DNA of 40,117 nucleotides from Candidatus Adlerbacteria bacterium (GCA_903878285.1 CAIRHB010000033.1:1-40117); one strand, 5' to 3'. Positions 17,133 to 25,838 are shown, counted from the first letter of the stretch. Program-made: numbers and translations. Notes: a model not told the origin generated them from the letters alone.

Positions 17133-17795
17133 TTATTGCCAGCTAAAGAGATTTTCGCTCACCACGATTTGCCGCGTAGTGCCCCCAACATCGTTCCACT
17201 GCACTGTCACACGCACGATCGCCTCGTTTGCAATGGAGCAATTTGCAGTTACCGCTGAGCTAGCTAAACACTCGATAAGTACCGTGCGAGTAAAAATGGT
17301 TGGCGTTGTGTTTGCTGTAGCAGTAGTACCGTACTGCCCTGTCACACTGTCGTAGAGCAATGGCGTCGAACACAGCGGCAGCCCATTAGCTGCGATGTTC
17401 GCACAGTTGTTGTTGTTTGTCGTATCACGCACAGCGTCTACCGCACATGCCGACGGGGATGCAGAAGCCCCAGGGTAATTAGCGCAGTTTACACCAAGAC
17501 CACCATTGTTTGTATGAGTGTTAGTGGCAGCACCATCAAGCCCAGCAAGCCAATCGGTGTTACCAGCAAGCCGGTTAGAGTCGCGGACAAACCGTACATA
17601 TTCGATTGCGTCCTGCCCCAAGTTGTAGGCGGTCGTTTGATCTTTTGCAATGAGTGCAGAGTTAAGACCCTTGGACGCAATCGTGAGCGGCCCGGCAATC
17701 GCCATCGCAAGCACCAGCACTGCGACTAATGTCTCGATGAGGGTAAATCCGCCGTGACGGCGGACAAGTCCTGCGTGTTTTTTATTACTGGTCAT
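17133..17795 (-). CDS. Type IV pilus minor pseudopilin, PilV-like
   Basis: 220 residues. Prepilin signal VRRHGGF|TLIETLVAVLVLAMAIAG with Glu at +5 of the mature chain and cleavage after Gly. The following AYNLGQDAIEYVRFVRDSNR is typical of PilV/GspI-like minor pilins. The distal domain has four or more Cys. Its ATG lies inside the end of the upstream pilin gene (11-base overlap). The signal-peptide codons contain a hairpin (TCCGCC-GTGAC-GGCGGA, 17748-17764) identical to that of its upstream neighbour. Confidence 0.85.
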   Translation of the reverse strand: MTSNKKHAGLVRRHGGFTLIETLVAVLVLAMAIAGPLTIASKGLNSALIAKDQTTAYNLGQDAIEYVRFVRDSNRLAGNTDWLAGLDGAATNTHTNNGGLGVNCANYPGASASPSACAVDAVRDTTNNNNCANIAANGLPLCSTPLLYDSVTGQYGTTATANTTPTIFTRTVLIECLASSAVTANCSIANEAIVRVTVQWNDVGGTTRQIVVSENLFSWQ

Positions 17796-18399
17796 AGATG
17801 CGTTGTGTGACGGTACTCTGGATATTGAACACGGAGGATTGCGTTGCTGTCACCTGGACAGAGCCCGAGAGCAGAATCGTTACCTTCGGCTGCAGTTGGT
17901 CCGACTTACTTGACCCTACCACGTAGAAAGAGAGTCGCGTAATGTTCACGTCCGGTGGCGTCAACGGTACAAACCCGGGCGTGTTACACGAGGAGTCGAG
18001 CACGTTATTACTGGCGGGTCTTATCTCTCGCTTGATGATGCCGACGCCGGAGCTGTTGTCGAGGCAGTAGGCCACATGCGTCCCATCAGACGCCACGAAC
18101 GAGAGGTACGTACCGGGCGAGCTTTGGCAATCATATACATCGCCATAGTTCCCGCCCGAGCCACAGTAGTACGACACGCCAGTGCGGATGGCGCGCGACA
18201 TACTGTCGAGCGCGGAGCCCATGTTGTTAACCGCGGTATTGAGCGTCTGGGCTTTTCTGTCCGCCTCCGAGAGCGCCAACAGTGCACCAAGCGCGATTAC
18301 CATCACCATCGAAAAGATAGCGGTCGACACCATCACCTCGATGAGGGTAAATCCGCCGTGACGGCGGACATGTCCGCTATGTATGAAGCGCCTTAGCAT
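17785..18399 (-). CDS. Type IV pilus minor pseudopilin, PilW/GspJ-like
   Basis: 204 residues. Prepilin signal VRRHGGF|TLIEVMVSTAIFSMVMVIALGALL, then a long helix (EADRKAQTLNTAVNNMGSAL) and DSMSRAIRTGVSYYCG, consistent with PilW/GspJ-type pseudopilins. The C-terminal part is beta-rich (ITRLSFYVVGSS, PKVTILLSGSVQV). Overlaps the preceding pilin gene by seven bases (ATGCTAA) and the next by eleven, showing tight translational coupling along the cluster. Confidence 0.85.
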   Translation of the reverse strand: MLRRFIHSGHVRRHGGFTLIEVMVSTAIFSMVMVIALGALLALSEADRKAQTLNTAVNNMGSALDSMSRAIRTGVSYYCGSGGNYGDVYDCQSSPGTYLSFVASDGTHVAYCLDNSSGVGIIKREIRPASNNVLDSSCNTPGFVPLTPPDVNITRLSFYVVGSSKSDQLQPKVTILLSGSVQVTATQSSVFNIQSTVTQRIYDQ

Positions 18400-19133
18400 G
18401 ACGTGACAGTAGTGTTTACCTGCGTGCAGGGTGGCTCGACGGTGACCAATCCGGTCGTGGATATGCGGATACTCCTGGTCGCTCCGTTCGCAGAACGTAT
18501 TTTGATATACCCTGCAGAGTATGCGACCAGCCCACCGCCCGAGGTAAGGATGGTACCAGTGGAATCGAGCGGCACAATCACCGCGTCAGGGTTCGGACGC
18601 TTAAAGATAATATCGAGAGAGGTCATGATGCGACCGTCGTTAAACGTATCGTCTACACTCACCCCGCCAACAGTCACTCCGCCAACACACCGTCGCGAGC
18701 CGCCCGAACCGTCTGCCGCAGACGCTGTCACGATCGCGCACACTTCGCTGATGGTATAGCCGTTGTTCAGCGAGAATGTCTTGACCGCTTCGCTCAGGTT
18801 TGTTGGGTCGTAACGACCACTGTTGGTAAGGTCTGCAAAAAGCGTGTAGGAACTCGTGGTCGCGCTGAGGAGAGACAGATCGATGCCGTACGCGGACGCA
18901 TAGGCAGGCGACGCACTGCCCGAGTTGTACACGCTCGTGCCGTACACTTGTGCTTGCCGCACCGACAACGCGATGCTGTATGCTAGGCTGCGCATCACGG
19001 TCGAGCTGTCGAACTTGGACTGTCGCAGCAACAGCACCATAGTGATGATCGCCATAATGGCACACACCACGAGCATCTCGATGAGGGTAAAACCTCTAAA
19101 AGAGCGACGGGAGTGTAGAGAAAAGATTGACAT
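18393..19133 (-). CDS. Type IV pilus minor pseudopilin, GspH/FimT-like
   Basis: 246 residues from MSIFSLHSRR. Signal SFRGF|TLIEMLVVCAIMAIITMVLL is a class III prepilin signal. The segment SLAYSIALSVRQAQVYGTSV resembles the GspH/FimT helix, followed by repeated beta strands and Cys near the end (EPPCTQ, VTSC). The ATG at 19133 lies inside the 3' end of the prepilin peptidase gene (38-base overlap). The longer frame to 19190 is entirely within that gene and is less likely. Confidence 0.8.
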   Translation of the reverse strand: MSIFSLHSRRSFRGFTLIEMLVVCAIMAIITMVLLLRQSKFDSSTVMRSLAYSIALSVRQAQVYGTSVYNSGSASPAYASAYGIDLSLLSATTSSYTLFADLTNSGRYDPTNLSEAVKTFSLNNGYTISEVCAIVTASAADGSGGSRRCVGGVTVGGVSVDDTFNDGRIMTSLDIIFKRPNPDAVIVPLDSTGTILTSGGGLVAYSAGYIKIRSANGATRSIRISTTGLVTVEPPCTQVNTTVTSC

Positions 19134-19956
19134 GGAAGAAGTATGCGAGCACTGCCCCAAGAGCCAAGAACGGCGCGAAGGGGATCTCACTGTTCATTGT
19201 AAACCGCCCGACCACAAAGCTCAAAGGACGTTGTGCGGATAACATCAGGGCGATACCAACCGCGGCACCGATCCAAAACGAGAGCATAAGCGCAGTGAGT
19301 CCTGCGGTGAGCCCCAAAAGCCACCCGAGCGACAGCTCAAAGATGCTGTCCCCCCATCCCATCCAACGCCCACCTGACACGAGCGATATCAAAAACAGCG
19401 GGCTCGCGAGCAAGGGGCCAGCGAGCAGCGGCCAGAGCGAAGGAACGACAACAGAGAAAGAGGGCAGATTCTGAAGACTGGAAAGAAACAGTGCGCCGAA
19501 CGTGAGCGCAGCGAGAAGCAACGACGCCGACCACGGGATGATCTGGTGCCGCAGGTCGTACACGACAATAAACAGAATCGTCAGCCAGATCAGCAGGAAG
19601 TAGGCACACTGAAACCAGAGGAATGGCTGGTACAGAAACGCCGCACCATCGAAGAATCCCATTACGCTGGAGAATTGCAAAAAGATACCGAGCGACAGCA
19701 GCCCCGCGAGCAGCTCGACCAGCGGATACTGCGGCGAAACATGACCCTCGCAGTAGCGGCAGCGGCCGCGCAAGAACACATAGGACAGCACTGGCACGAG
19801 GTCAACAGCTGCGAGCGTGTGCCCGCAGTGCATACAGCGCGAACGCCCGCCCATCCCGCGGCCGGTGTTAAAGCGAAAGGACAAGGCGTTGAGAAAACTG
19901 CCGAATATGCATCCAAGCCCCACTGATCCCACCACTAGTAGCAATCCTTCGTGCAT
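19096..19956 (-). CDS. pilD: Prepilin peptidase (leader peptidase/N-methyltransferase)
   Basis: Aspartic membrane protease that cleaves prepilin leaders at the Gly-Phe bond on the cytoplasmic side and usually N-methylates the new terminus. 286 residues, about seven to eight membrane segments. The N-terminal FGSFLNALSFR motif and the two zinc-binding CxxC pairs (CMHCGH, CRYCEGH) are present. Catalytic Asp residues are in VVYDLRHQIIP and GWGDSIFELS (usual form GxGD), and the final IPFAPFLALGA segment is typical. It lies between the major-type pilins and the minor pseudopilins, all on the same strand, and would process all seven pilin-like products here. Confidence 0.95.
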   Translation of the reverse strand: MHEGLLLVVGSVGLGCIFGSFLNALSFRFNTGRGMGGRSRCMHCGHTLAAVDLVPVLSYVFLRGRCRYCEGHVSPQYPLVELLAGLLSLGIFLQFSSVMGFFDGAAFLYQPFLWFQCAYFLLIWLTILFIVVYDLRHQIIPWSASLLLAALTFGALFLSSLQNLPSFSVVVPSLWPLLAGPLLASPLFLISLVSGGRWMGWGDSIFELSLGWLLGLTAGLTALMLSFWIGAAVGIALMLSAQRPLSFVVGRFTMNSEIPFAPFLALGAVLAYFFHVNLFSTLPSLF

Positions 19957-19998
19957 AGGTAGATAGAGATGCTCGCGCGCTCAACGCGAAGTGAGCCA

Positions 19999-20565
19999 TT
20001 AGTTGGTGACGTCGTAACACAGGGCTGTACCAGCCGTGCCGTTACAGTCGGTAGAATTGCCGTTAAAGTCGGGAGTCACTGTTGATGATGAACATGCTGT
20101 TCCTGCTGGAAAATGCGCCTGATTAGAAGGCATGCTGCCCGTATTCTCTAGCACTGCACCGAGGTGGTAAGCTGATGATTTTGGTGAACAGGCGGTATTA
20201 GAGGTGACCTGTACAGCAACATACTTGTAGCAGCCAGCCTCTGCGCCGGTGGAGCACACCGGCGTACGGAGCGGATCTGACGGCACCGCCGCGATGTAGT
20301 TGGTCAGTGCTCCGCCATAGATATTGGTCGGGTAGCCAAGATTGTCGTTGTAGTACGTCTCAAGCGTCAGCTGAATCGTCTTAATATCCGAAATGCGCTT
20401 CGCGTCACGACCCTTCTGCTTGGCACCCGAAAGCGACACCATCACAATCGATGCCAAAATGCCGATGATGGCAATCACGGTGAGGAGTTCGATAAGGGTG
20501 AACCCGGCAGTACGACGGATACAGCCTCCTAATTGCCGAGTAACTCTTTTTTGTTGGCGAAGCAT
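19999..20565 (-). CDS. Type IV pilin, major-type
   Basis: 188 residues. Leader [33 protein letters not shown], with Glu at +5, followed by KGRDAKRISDIKTIQLTLETYYNDNLGYP, which matches the N-terminal helix of pseudopilin-G/PilA-like proteins. The C-terminal domain has several Cys (VCSTG, EAGCYK, TACS, DCN, LCYD). Start at 20565 is supported by TATACT (20572-20577) exactly six bases upstream. It has its own promoter and lies 42 bases ahead of pilD. Confidence 0.92.
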   Translation of the reverse strand: MLRQQKRVTRQLGGCIRRTAGFTLIELLTVIAIIGILASIVMVSLSGAKQKGRDAKRISDIKTIQLTLETYYNDNLGYPTNIYGGALTNYIAAVPSDPLRTPVCSTGAEAGCYKYVAVQVTSNTACSPKSSAYHLGAVLENTGSMPSNQAHFPAGTACSSSTVTPDFNGNSTDCNGTAGTALCYDVTN

Positions 20566-20571
20566 GATTGT

Positions 20572-20577
20572 AGTATA
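20572..20577 (-). promoter_or_regulatory. -10 box of the major-type pilin
   Basis: TATACT (minus) ending six bases before the ATG at 20565. Confidence 0.65.
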
Positions 20578-20593
20578 CACCCAATAGTACAGA

Positions 20594-21172
20594 CTAGAGA
20601 CAGCCTGCCTTTACACTAGGGGCGTCTGAACCCACATGTACAGAGCCATAGGTTGTCTGTGGACCTGCGCCCGAGTAGCCACTGTTCCCGTTTTCGAGTA
20701 CCGAGCAGACTTCCCAGTTTTGAGTAGTGAGTTTATTTGTGCCTGAAATAGCTGCTGCGGGTTGCGTTGAGATAGTGTACACGCAAGTGGCACTGCCAGG
20801 AGTGCTGCTGTTTGCAGCCACGGTTGAACAAAGGGTCGAGCCGCCCGACGGATCTTTATAGAGTGCAAGACTGAGAGGACTTGTACAGGTCGAAGCGTCT
20901 GCACGATTACCGGTGAATGTGCCGCAGTTGTTCGTTGTGCCGTCGTTAAATAATCCGACAGACGACACATCCGCAAGGCTCACTCCTTTGCTAATCTGCC
21001 CAAGAGCTGATATACGATTTGCGTCACGACCTTTTGTGCGGGCGTTCGTAAGCGACACAAGAATAATCGACGCCAAGATACCGATGATGGCGATCACCAC
21101 CAAGAGTTCGATGAGGGTGAACCCCGTATCATGAGGAGTGTGCCGTTTTTGGCTATGTATTGTAGATTTCAT
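20594..21172 (-). CDS. Type IV pilin paralog A
   Basis: 192 residues from MKSTIHSQ. Signal [34 protein letters not shown]. The distal domain ends with the motif [18 protein letters not shown], shared with the next pilin ([16 protein letters not shown]), showing recent duplication; over 39 bases of the signal-peptide coding DNA are identical between them. A TTG at 21220 would extend the leader by 16 residues, but the ATG gives a normal short leader. A perfect terminator hairpin (21321-21356) separates it from the upstream pilin, so it needs its own promoter, which is not obvious. Confidence 0.9.
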   Translation of the reverse strand: MKSTIHSQKRHTPHDTGFTLIELLVVIAIIGILASIILVSLTNARTKGRDANRISALGQISKGVSLADVSSVGLFNDGTTNNCGTFTGNRADASTCTSPLSLALYKDPSGGSTLCSTVAANSSTPGSATCVYTISTQPAAAISGTNKLTTQNWEVCSVLENGNSGYSGAGPQTTYGSVHVGSDAPSVKAGCL

Positions 21173-21320
21173 ACTATGCTTTTTACAACGAGTAAACAGA
21201 GGCGTCTCTCTGTTTAGCAAGAATTATTCCGACCGCGAGCGCCGCGGTCTCGTATGCGAAATATTCCTACAATTATCATGCGTCTATGATAGCACACATT
21301 TCTTGGGCCAAACCGGTTAT

Positions 21321-21356
21321 ACACAAAACCCCGGCCATGTGGCCGGGGTTTTGTGT
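21321..21356 (-). terminator. Perfect 16-bp terminator between pilin paralogs
   Basis: ACACAAAACCCCGGCC, loop ATGT, GGCCGGGGTTTTGTGT. The stem is perfect and flanked by A- and T-rich ends, so it can work in either direction. It lies 15 bases after the stop of the pilin at 21372 and would end that single-gene transcript, allowing high-level separate expression. Confidence 0.85.
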
Positions 21357-21371
21357 AGATGAGATTTTTGA

Positions 21372-21917
21372 CTAGTTACAAGACGCAACAACACCACCAG
21401 AAGTTGTATTGTCGACGCGAACCATACCTTTCGACAAGGTGCCAGAGCCGGACTCAAGGTACGAACAGACTTCATAATTTTGTGTTGTAGGAGTTCCAGC
21501 GACACCCGATTGCTGGTGAACCGAGTACTGACAAGTTGCAGATGACGTCTTGATACACATACCTGCGGCTGTACCGGTCGTTACGGGCGAGGTTGGATCT
21601 GTATACGAAGCGAGAGCGACAAACGTTCCAGAACAAGTCGCTGTGTTGTTTGTATCCGCAGAGGCCGTCGATACGCCCCCCGTACAACCAACAAAAGCAA
21701 CAGCAGGGTCTGCATCGAGAAGACCTACAGCCTTACCTATTTCACCGAGCGACGATACGCGACCTGCGTCACGACCTTTGGTACGAGCACTGGTGAGCGA
21801 GACGAGAATAATAGAAGCGAGAATGCCGATGATGGCGATCACCACCAAGAGTTCGATGAGGGTGAAGCCCTTGAGATGACCTCGGTGACCTCGTCTAAAA
21901 ACGTTTTGCATATACAT
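21372..21917 (-). CDS. Type IV pilin paralog B
   Basis: 181 residues from MYMQNVF. Signal [35 protein letters not shown], then [14 protein letters not shown] and a Cys-containing domain that ends [20 protein letters not shown]. Closely related to the pilin at 20594. Start at 21917 is chosen because TATATT (21924-21929) ends six bases before it; the next Met is two codons later. Monocistronic by the terminator at 21321. Three major-type pilins in a row suggests alternative or mixed pilus fibres. Confidence 0.9.
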   Translation of the reverse strand: MYMQNVFRRGHRGHLKGFTLIELLVVIAIIGILASIILVSLTSARTKGRDAGRVSSLGEIGKAVGLLDADPAVAFVGCTGGVSTASADTNNTATCSGTFVALASYTDPTSPVTTGTAAGMCIKTSSATCQYSVHQQSGVAGTPTTQNYEVCSYLESGSGTLSKGMVRVDNTTSGGVVASCN

Positions 21918-21923
21918 ATTCCT

Positions 21924-21929
21924 AATATA
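21924..21929 (-). promoter_or_regulatory. -10 box of pilin paralog B
   Basis: TATATT (minus) ending six bases before the ATG at 21917. Confidence 0.6.
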
Positions 21930-22020
21930 ATTAATCCTGCACCTTACTAATAAATGCAGCTTGCTATTAGTATACCGTGTTGCAACCCCACCGTATATGC
22001 CACCTGGGGATAACGCAGGG

Positions 22021-22139
22021 AACCCCCTCACACTCCTTGCAGTAGCTCCCCAAACCAACCCCGCGGATTCTGACTCCGCTTCGACATGCACACGGACAAA
22101 AGTCAGGTGCGGTGGTGGGGATTAGGGGTGTGAGGGGTT
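22021..22139. other. Long foldable intergenic element (structured RNA or MITE-like)
   Basis: In the 249-base gap between divergent genes, seven nested complementary blocks can be paired by eye: 22021-26 with 22134-39, 28-33 with 128-133, 34-36 with 125-127, 47-51 with 117-121, 54-57 with 113-116, 61-64 with 109-112 and 70-75 with 101-106. The terminal loop is 25 bases and one asymmetric bulge is 10 by 3. This gives about 34 bp, mostly G-C. It matches neither the SRP RNA nor the tmRNA signatures. It might be a 6S-like RNA, another ncRNA, or a MITE with long terminal inverted repeats. The strand is undetermined. Confidence 0.5.
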
Positions 22140-22154
22140 ACGTCGCGGACGTGC

Positions 22155-22160
22155 TACTAT
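22155..22160 (+). promoter_or_regulatory. -10 box of the small membrane protein gene
   Basis: TACTAT (+) ending six bases before the ATG at 22167. Confidence 0.6.
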
Positions 22161-22166
22161 GTATGC

Positions 22167-22427
22167 ATGTTGAAAGCACCACCACCTACACCACCGAGCG
22201 ATACTAACATCGAGGAACTTGCTCGTATCCAGGCGGAACTTGCTCACGAACAGGCGCGGAAGCAACATATTCCTGGATTTACCGATGCCTCCGCGAAAGG
22301 TGGTTTTAGTATACTCGGGTGGCTCATCGCGAAAGGAGTCGTGCGTACCGAGCAACAAGCAAATATACTGCTCATCGCTGTCTCAGTCGTCTGTATCGGG
22401 CTCTCACTGTGGTTTATGTTCCGCTAG
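22167..22427 (+). CDS. Small single-pass membrane protein
   Basis: 86 residues. A Pro-rich start (KAPPPTPPSD) is followed by an amphipathic helix with many Ala, Glu and Arg (ELARIQAELAHEQARKQ), a Gly/Phe-rich linker (GFTDASAKGGFSILGWLI) and a C-terminal transmembrane helix (NILLIAVSVVCIGLSLWFMF). No family is recognised. It stands alone on the + strand facing away from the pilin cluster, with a clear promoter at 22155. Tail-anchored topology with a cytosolic N-terminus seems likely, perhaps a partner of the pilus or envelope genes around it; that is a guess from context. Confidence 0.7.
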   Translation: MLKAPPPTPPSDTNIEELARIQAELAHEQARKQHIPGFTDASAKGGFSILGWLIAKGVVRTEQQANILLIAVSVVCIGLSLWFMFR

Positions 22428-22443
22428 CACATCCCTGCCTGAA

Positions 22444-23730
22444 CTACCGCAACACGAGCGTACACAACAATCCTACTCCTGAGCATGCCATCACGCCAAA
22501 CGTGAACCACACAAACGTGCGCGACAACACTCCCCCACGCTCGTTGCCAAGAATGATTTTACTGCCGTTAATTTTCGCTATCACAAACAGAAGCGGCACG
22601 GCGGCAATGCCATTAAACACAGCTGTCCAGACAAGCGCACGTATCGGGTCGACGCCAGAAAAATTGAGCAAGAGACCGACCAGTGTCGAGACAATGATGA
22701 CGCCGTAAAAACCCGGTGCCTGACGGAATGTTTTTGAGAGCCCTTCGCGCCAGCCGAGTGCTTCGGCAAACGCATACGCTGCCGAACCCGCCAGCACCGG
22801 TATCCCCAAGAACCCGAGCCCAATAATCCCAACCGCAAAAAGCAATTTAGCGAGCAGACCCGCATATGGGAACGACTGTACCAGCGGTTCGAACGCTCGT
22901 GCCGCATCCGCTGCTGTTGCAATGTTGTCGATACCATGGCTAAACAGCACTGTGCCGGTTGCGATGATGATAAACCACTGCGCCACCTCGGCAGCAAGCA
23001 TGCCGGTCATCGTATCAATGCGCAGATTTGGTATAAATGAGTCGGGTAGCGGCGGCTCTTGCTGCTCGCCAGTGGCGATAATCCCCTTTTCAAGCTCTTC
23101 CTCGACCTCTTCGGATGCCTGCCAGAAAAACATGTATGGTGAGATGGAAGTACCGAAGACGCCTGTTACAATAAAGAAGTACTGGAATGAGAATTCAATA
23201 TGCGGCACCACCGTCGCACGCAGAATCTCGCCCCACGGCTCGGCGATCACCAACGCAGTGATGGGGTACGCCAAGAGCGTGATACTCAACCATTTGAGAC
23301 CTTTTGCATATGTCTTGTACGAAAGCAGCACCTCGAGCAACACAATCACGACCGCGATACCTATCGCGAGGATGGTGAATGGGATGTTGAAGATAAGTCG
23401 GATTGCCGCTGCGACGGCACCGATGTCAGCACCGATGTTGATTGTGTTTGCTACCACCACCAGTCCGACAACTCCGTACAGAACGGCGCGCGAGTAGTTT
23501 GCGCGTACCACGCCTGCGAGCCCGCGGCCTGTCACCGCACCAATGCGCGCACATGCCTCCTGGACGGCAATCATGAGCGGCAACTGATAGAGCGCTGTCC
23601 ACAATTGACCATAGCCAAACTGCGCACCAGTTTGTGAGTAGGTCGCGATGCCCGAGGGATCGTCGTCAGCAGCCCCGGTGACAATCCCCGGACCCAGTGC
23701 GCGCAGAAAGTTGCGAATGCGATCCGGCAT
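22444..23730 (-). CDS. NRAMP-like divalent metal transporter, atypical metal-site motifs
   Basis: 428 residues, about eleven membrane helices. The TM1 region reads GPGIVTGAADDDPSGIATY, where classical MntH/NRAMP has DPGN. The TM6 region reads GTSISPYMFFWQASEE, where the classical Mn/Fe transporters have the Met-Pro-His motif. This DPSG/SPY form marks a distinct branch of the NRAMP superfamily whose cation may not be Mn2+; a Mg2+ role is known for some NRAMP-related proteins, but cannot be assigned here. Start MPDRIRNF at 23730 lies five bases after the preceding surface-protein stop, so co-transcription is likely; the longer frame to 23811 overlaps that gene. Confidence 0.85.
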   Translation of the reverse strand: MPDRIRNFLRALGPGIVTGAADDDPSGIATYSQTGAQFGYGQLWTALYQLPLMIAVQEACARIGAVTGRGLAGVVRANYSRAVLYGVVGLVVVANTINIGADIGAVAAAIRLIFNIPFTILAIGIAVVIVLLEVLLSYKTYAKGLKWLSITLLAYPITALVIAEPWGEILRATVVPHIEFSFQYFFIVTGVFGTSISPYMFFWQASEEVEEELEKGIIATGEQQEPPLPDSFIPNLRIDTMTGMLAAEVAQWFIIIATGTVLFSHGIDNIATAADAARAFEPLVQSFPYAGLLAKLLFAVGIIGLGFLGIPVLAGSAAYAFAEALGWREGLSKTFRQAPGFYGVIIVSTLVGLLLNFSGVDPIRALVWTAVFNGIAAVPLLFVIAKINGSKIILGNERGGVLSRTFVWFTFGVMACSGVGLLCTLVLR

Positions 23731-23735
23731 CGTGA

Positions 23736-25838
23736 CTACTTTTCGATCACTGTCGGGATCAATTTCACAGTGATGCTCTGAGAGACACTTGCACCGCCGA
23801 GATTGTGACACGTAAGCGTGTATACCGTGCTCCCTTGGATACTCGCAGTAACGACACTGCCGGTCACTTCGTTATTACTATTTGCCGCAGTGGAAGACAC
23901 CGACACACTCTGACCAGACACCGAACAGTCCTTCACATTCGTTGCGTCCCAGCTAAGCGTTGTTGTTTGATTTGCGTCTACAGACGCCGGCGAAGCGGAG
24001 AAACCAAGCTGTGCTTTTGGAATACAGAGTGACTCATCAGGTGCCGGAGCAGAGCAAGTGGCACCGTCGCAGCCATACGTACCCGTCTGCAGATTATTCG
24101 CGCAGGAGTTGTTGGTGGAACACGGTTCACCAGCGTTTGCGCTGCAGCTTGAGTCGACACAAATACCCGCGTTGCTGAGGAACTGTCCGTTGGGACATAC
24201 ACAGCTATTCGTAGTTGCGCTTAATACCTGACCTCCGGTGCATGTTGGGATTGGGGTGCACGTGCCGCTAACCAGTGTGTCGCCACTTGGGCAGGCACAG
24301 GAGGTGCCATCGGTACTGAGCACCTGACCACCCGTACAGGTGAGGGCTGGAGTGGTGGTACCAGTAGTACCAGCACCACTACAACTACCAGATGCGTCTG
24401 GTGCGCTACCATTAGGACAGACGCAGGTCTCGTTGACATTAGCGGTGCCTGCGGGGCACGCCGCGAGCAAGAGTTGACCAAGTTGCAACGCGTTGCCATT
24501 GTCTTTGAGCGTAAGCTGGTAGGTACCAGCAATGGTCACTGGGACAAGTTGTGTTGGATCTGCTGGCAAACCAGTGTAGGTGGTAGATGCGCCACCCGAG
24601 ACAAGCGCCGAGAACAGGTCAACGAGACCATTGATACTGTTTGTTTCCTTCCATGTTGCCGTCAGGCTACACCCCGCACCGCCCGATCCAAGCACACACC
24701 CCTGACCCGAGAGTGTTGCTGCTGGTGTGGCGACAGTGGTAACTGGAACGTTAGTAGACGCGAGTAAGTTTGTTGTCCCGTGGTCGTAGACCTTGTAGGT
24801 AAAGGTGCCAGCAATCGTTGCAAGAGCCGGGATACTGTACTTTGCTGGCGCTCCTGTCCACCATGGCGTCTCAGTACCTCCTGGTGAGATGAAGGATATA
24901 TCAACAAGACCGTTGGTGGTGCTGGTTGCAGCCCAAGAAACAACAACACTACAAGAACCAGACGTCGCGCTGAGCGTACAACCAGTGCCAGAGATGGTCG
25001 CGGTTGGCTGGGCAGGAATCGCAACAGATACGGTTGCAGTGCTGGTTGCCGAACCGCCAGCGCCCGTACAGGTGATACCGTAAGTAGTGGTCTGTGCTGG
25101 CGACACAGGAACACCTCCAAGCACGTTGGTGGTTGCACCGTCGGTGCTAAAGCCACTACCAACGCAGGATGTTGCATTGGTGCTCACCCAGGTGAGTGTT
25201 GAAGTCGCGCCCTGTGACGTGATGGTACTAGGGGTCGCAGTGAGTGTAACGGTAGGGGTGATGATGGAGAACGGAATATCGTAGGTCGTAGTACCCGTGT
25301 TCACTGTTGGATCTGTCGCTAGGCAAGCAAGACCACCCTGTCCCGAGTTAAAGCATGCTGCATAAGGGTCAGCTGCGGCAAACGACTGCCCTGTACCGAC
25401 AAAATGCACCGCATATGACCCACCAAACGAAGGCGCCGTGAATGACGCCGAACCCGAAGATGGGGCGCCATATTTGGTAAAGACTCCGTTCGTCTCGATA
25501 ACCTGAGGAATCGTGTTGACTAGGGTCTTAGTTACTGACGTATTGGTGTTTATATTTGCAGCAAGTGTTGCAACAAAGTTGGTGCCGTCTGCGTAATTGG
25601 CACACACATTCGACTGCACCGCACCCGCGACGTTAATCGTGTCGCCTGCATTATAGACACTCTTGTCTATGTTGACTGTGTACAAATAGGCGCAATTATT
25701 CCACCCCTGAGCAGAGGTAACGTATGCACCCAGACAAAAGGTATCTGCTTTTGCTGCGTGCGACGGAGTAAACAACACCGCAAACGCGAGGAAGAGAGTT
25801 GCCACCGTAAGACGTAGCGCTGTGGTGCGATTATACAT
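23736..25838 (-). CDS. Secreted Ig-like surface protein 1 with Cys-rich repeats
   Basis: 700 residues from MYNRTTALRL. After a signal peptide comes an N-terminal module (FCLGAYVTSAQGWNNCAYLY ... VQSNVCANYA ... GTGQSF) shared with the protein at 27172, then an Ig-like domain (VTLTATPSTITSQGATSTLTW, CVGSGFSTDGA), two further beta domains and EGF-like Cys repeats (CTGGQVLSxxxxxCxCPxG, three times). The C-terminal module (CSANAGEPCSTN, TLSWDATNVKDCSV) ends IPTVIEK. Expected outside the cell with many disulfides. Its ATG overlaps the stop of the preceding gene by eight bases. Ligand or adhesion function is inferred from architecture only. Confidence 0.8.
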   Translation of the reverse strand: MYNRTTALRLTVATLFLAFAVLFTPSHAAKADTFCLGAYVTSAQGWNNCAYLYTVNIDKSVYNAGDTINVAGAVQSNVCANYADGTNFVATLAANINTNTSVTKTLVNTIPQVIETNGVFTKYGAPSSGSASFTAPSFGGSYAVHFVGTGQSFAAADPYAACFNSGQGGLACLATDPTVNTGTTTYDIPFSIITPTVTLTATPSTITSQGATSTLTWVSTNATSCVGSGFSTDGATTNVLGGVPVSPAQTTTYGITCTGAGGSATSTATVSVAIPAQPTATISGTGCTLSATSGSCSVVVSWAATSTTNGLVDISFISPGGTETPWWTGAPAKYSIPALATIAGTFTYKVYDHGTTNLLASTNVPVTTVATPAATLSGQGCVLGSGGAGCSLTATWKETNSINGLVDLFSALVSGGASTTYTGLPADPTQLVPVTIAGTYQLTLKDNGNALQLGQLLLAACPAGTANVNETCVCPNGSAPDASGSCSGAGTTGTTTPALTCTGGQVLSTDGTSCACPSGDTLVSGTCTPIPTCTGGQVLSATTNSCVCPNGQFLSNAGICVDSSCSANAGEPCSTNNSCANNLQTGTYGCDGATCSAPAPDESLCIPKAQLGFSASPASVDANQTTTLSWDATNVKDCSVSGQSVSVSSTAANSNNEVTGSVVTASIQGSTVYTLTCHNLGGASVSQSITVKLIPTVIEK

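Noticed and set aside
22021-22139. SRP RNA (ffs), tmRNA or an identified 6S RNA
   Set aside because: The SRP apical GGAAG/tetraloop motif and tmRNA tRNA-like ends are absent, and 6S identity cannot be judged without a covariance search, so only a structured element is reported.
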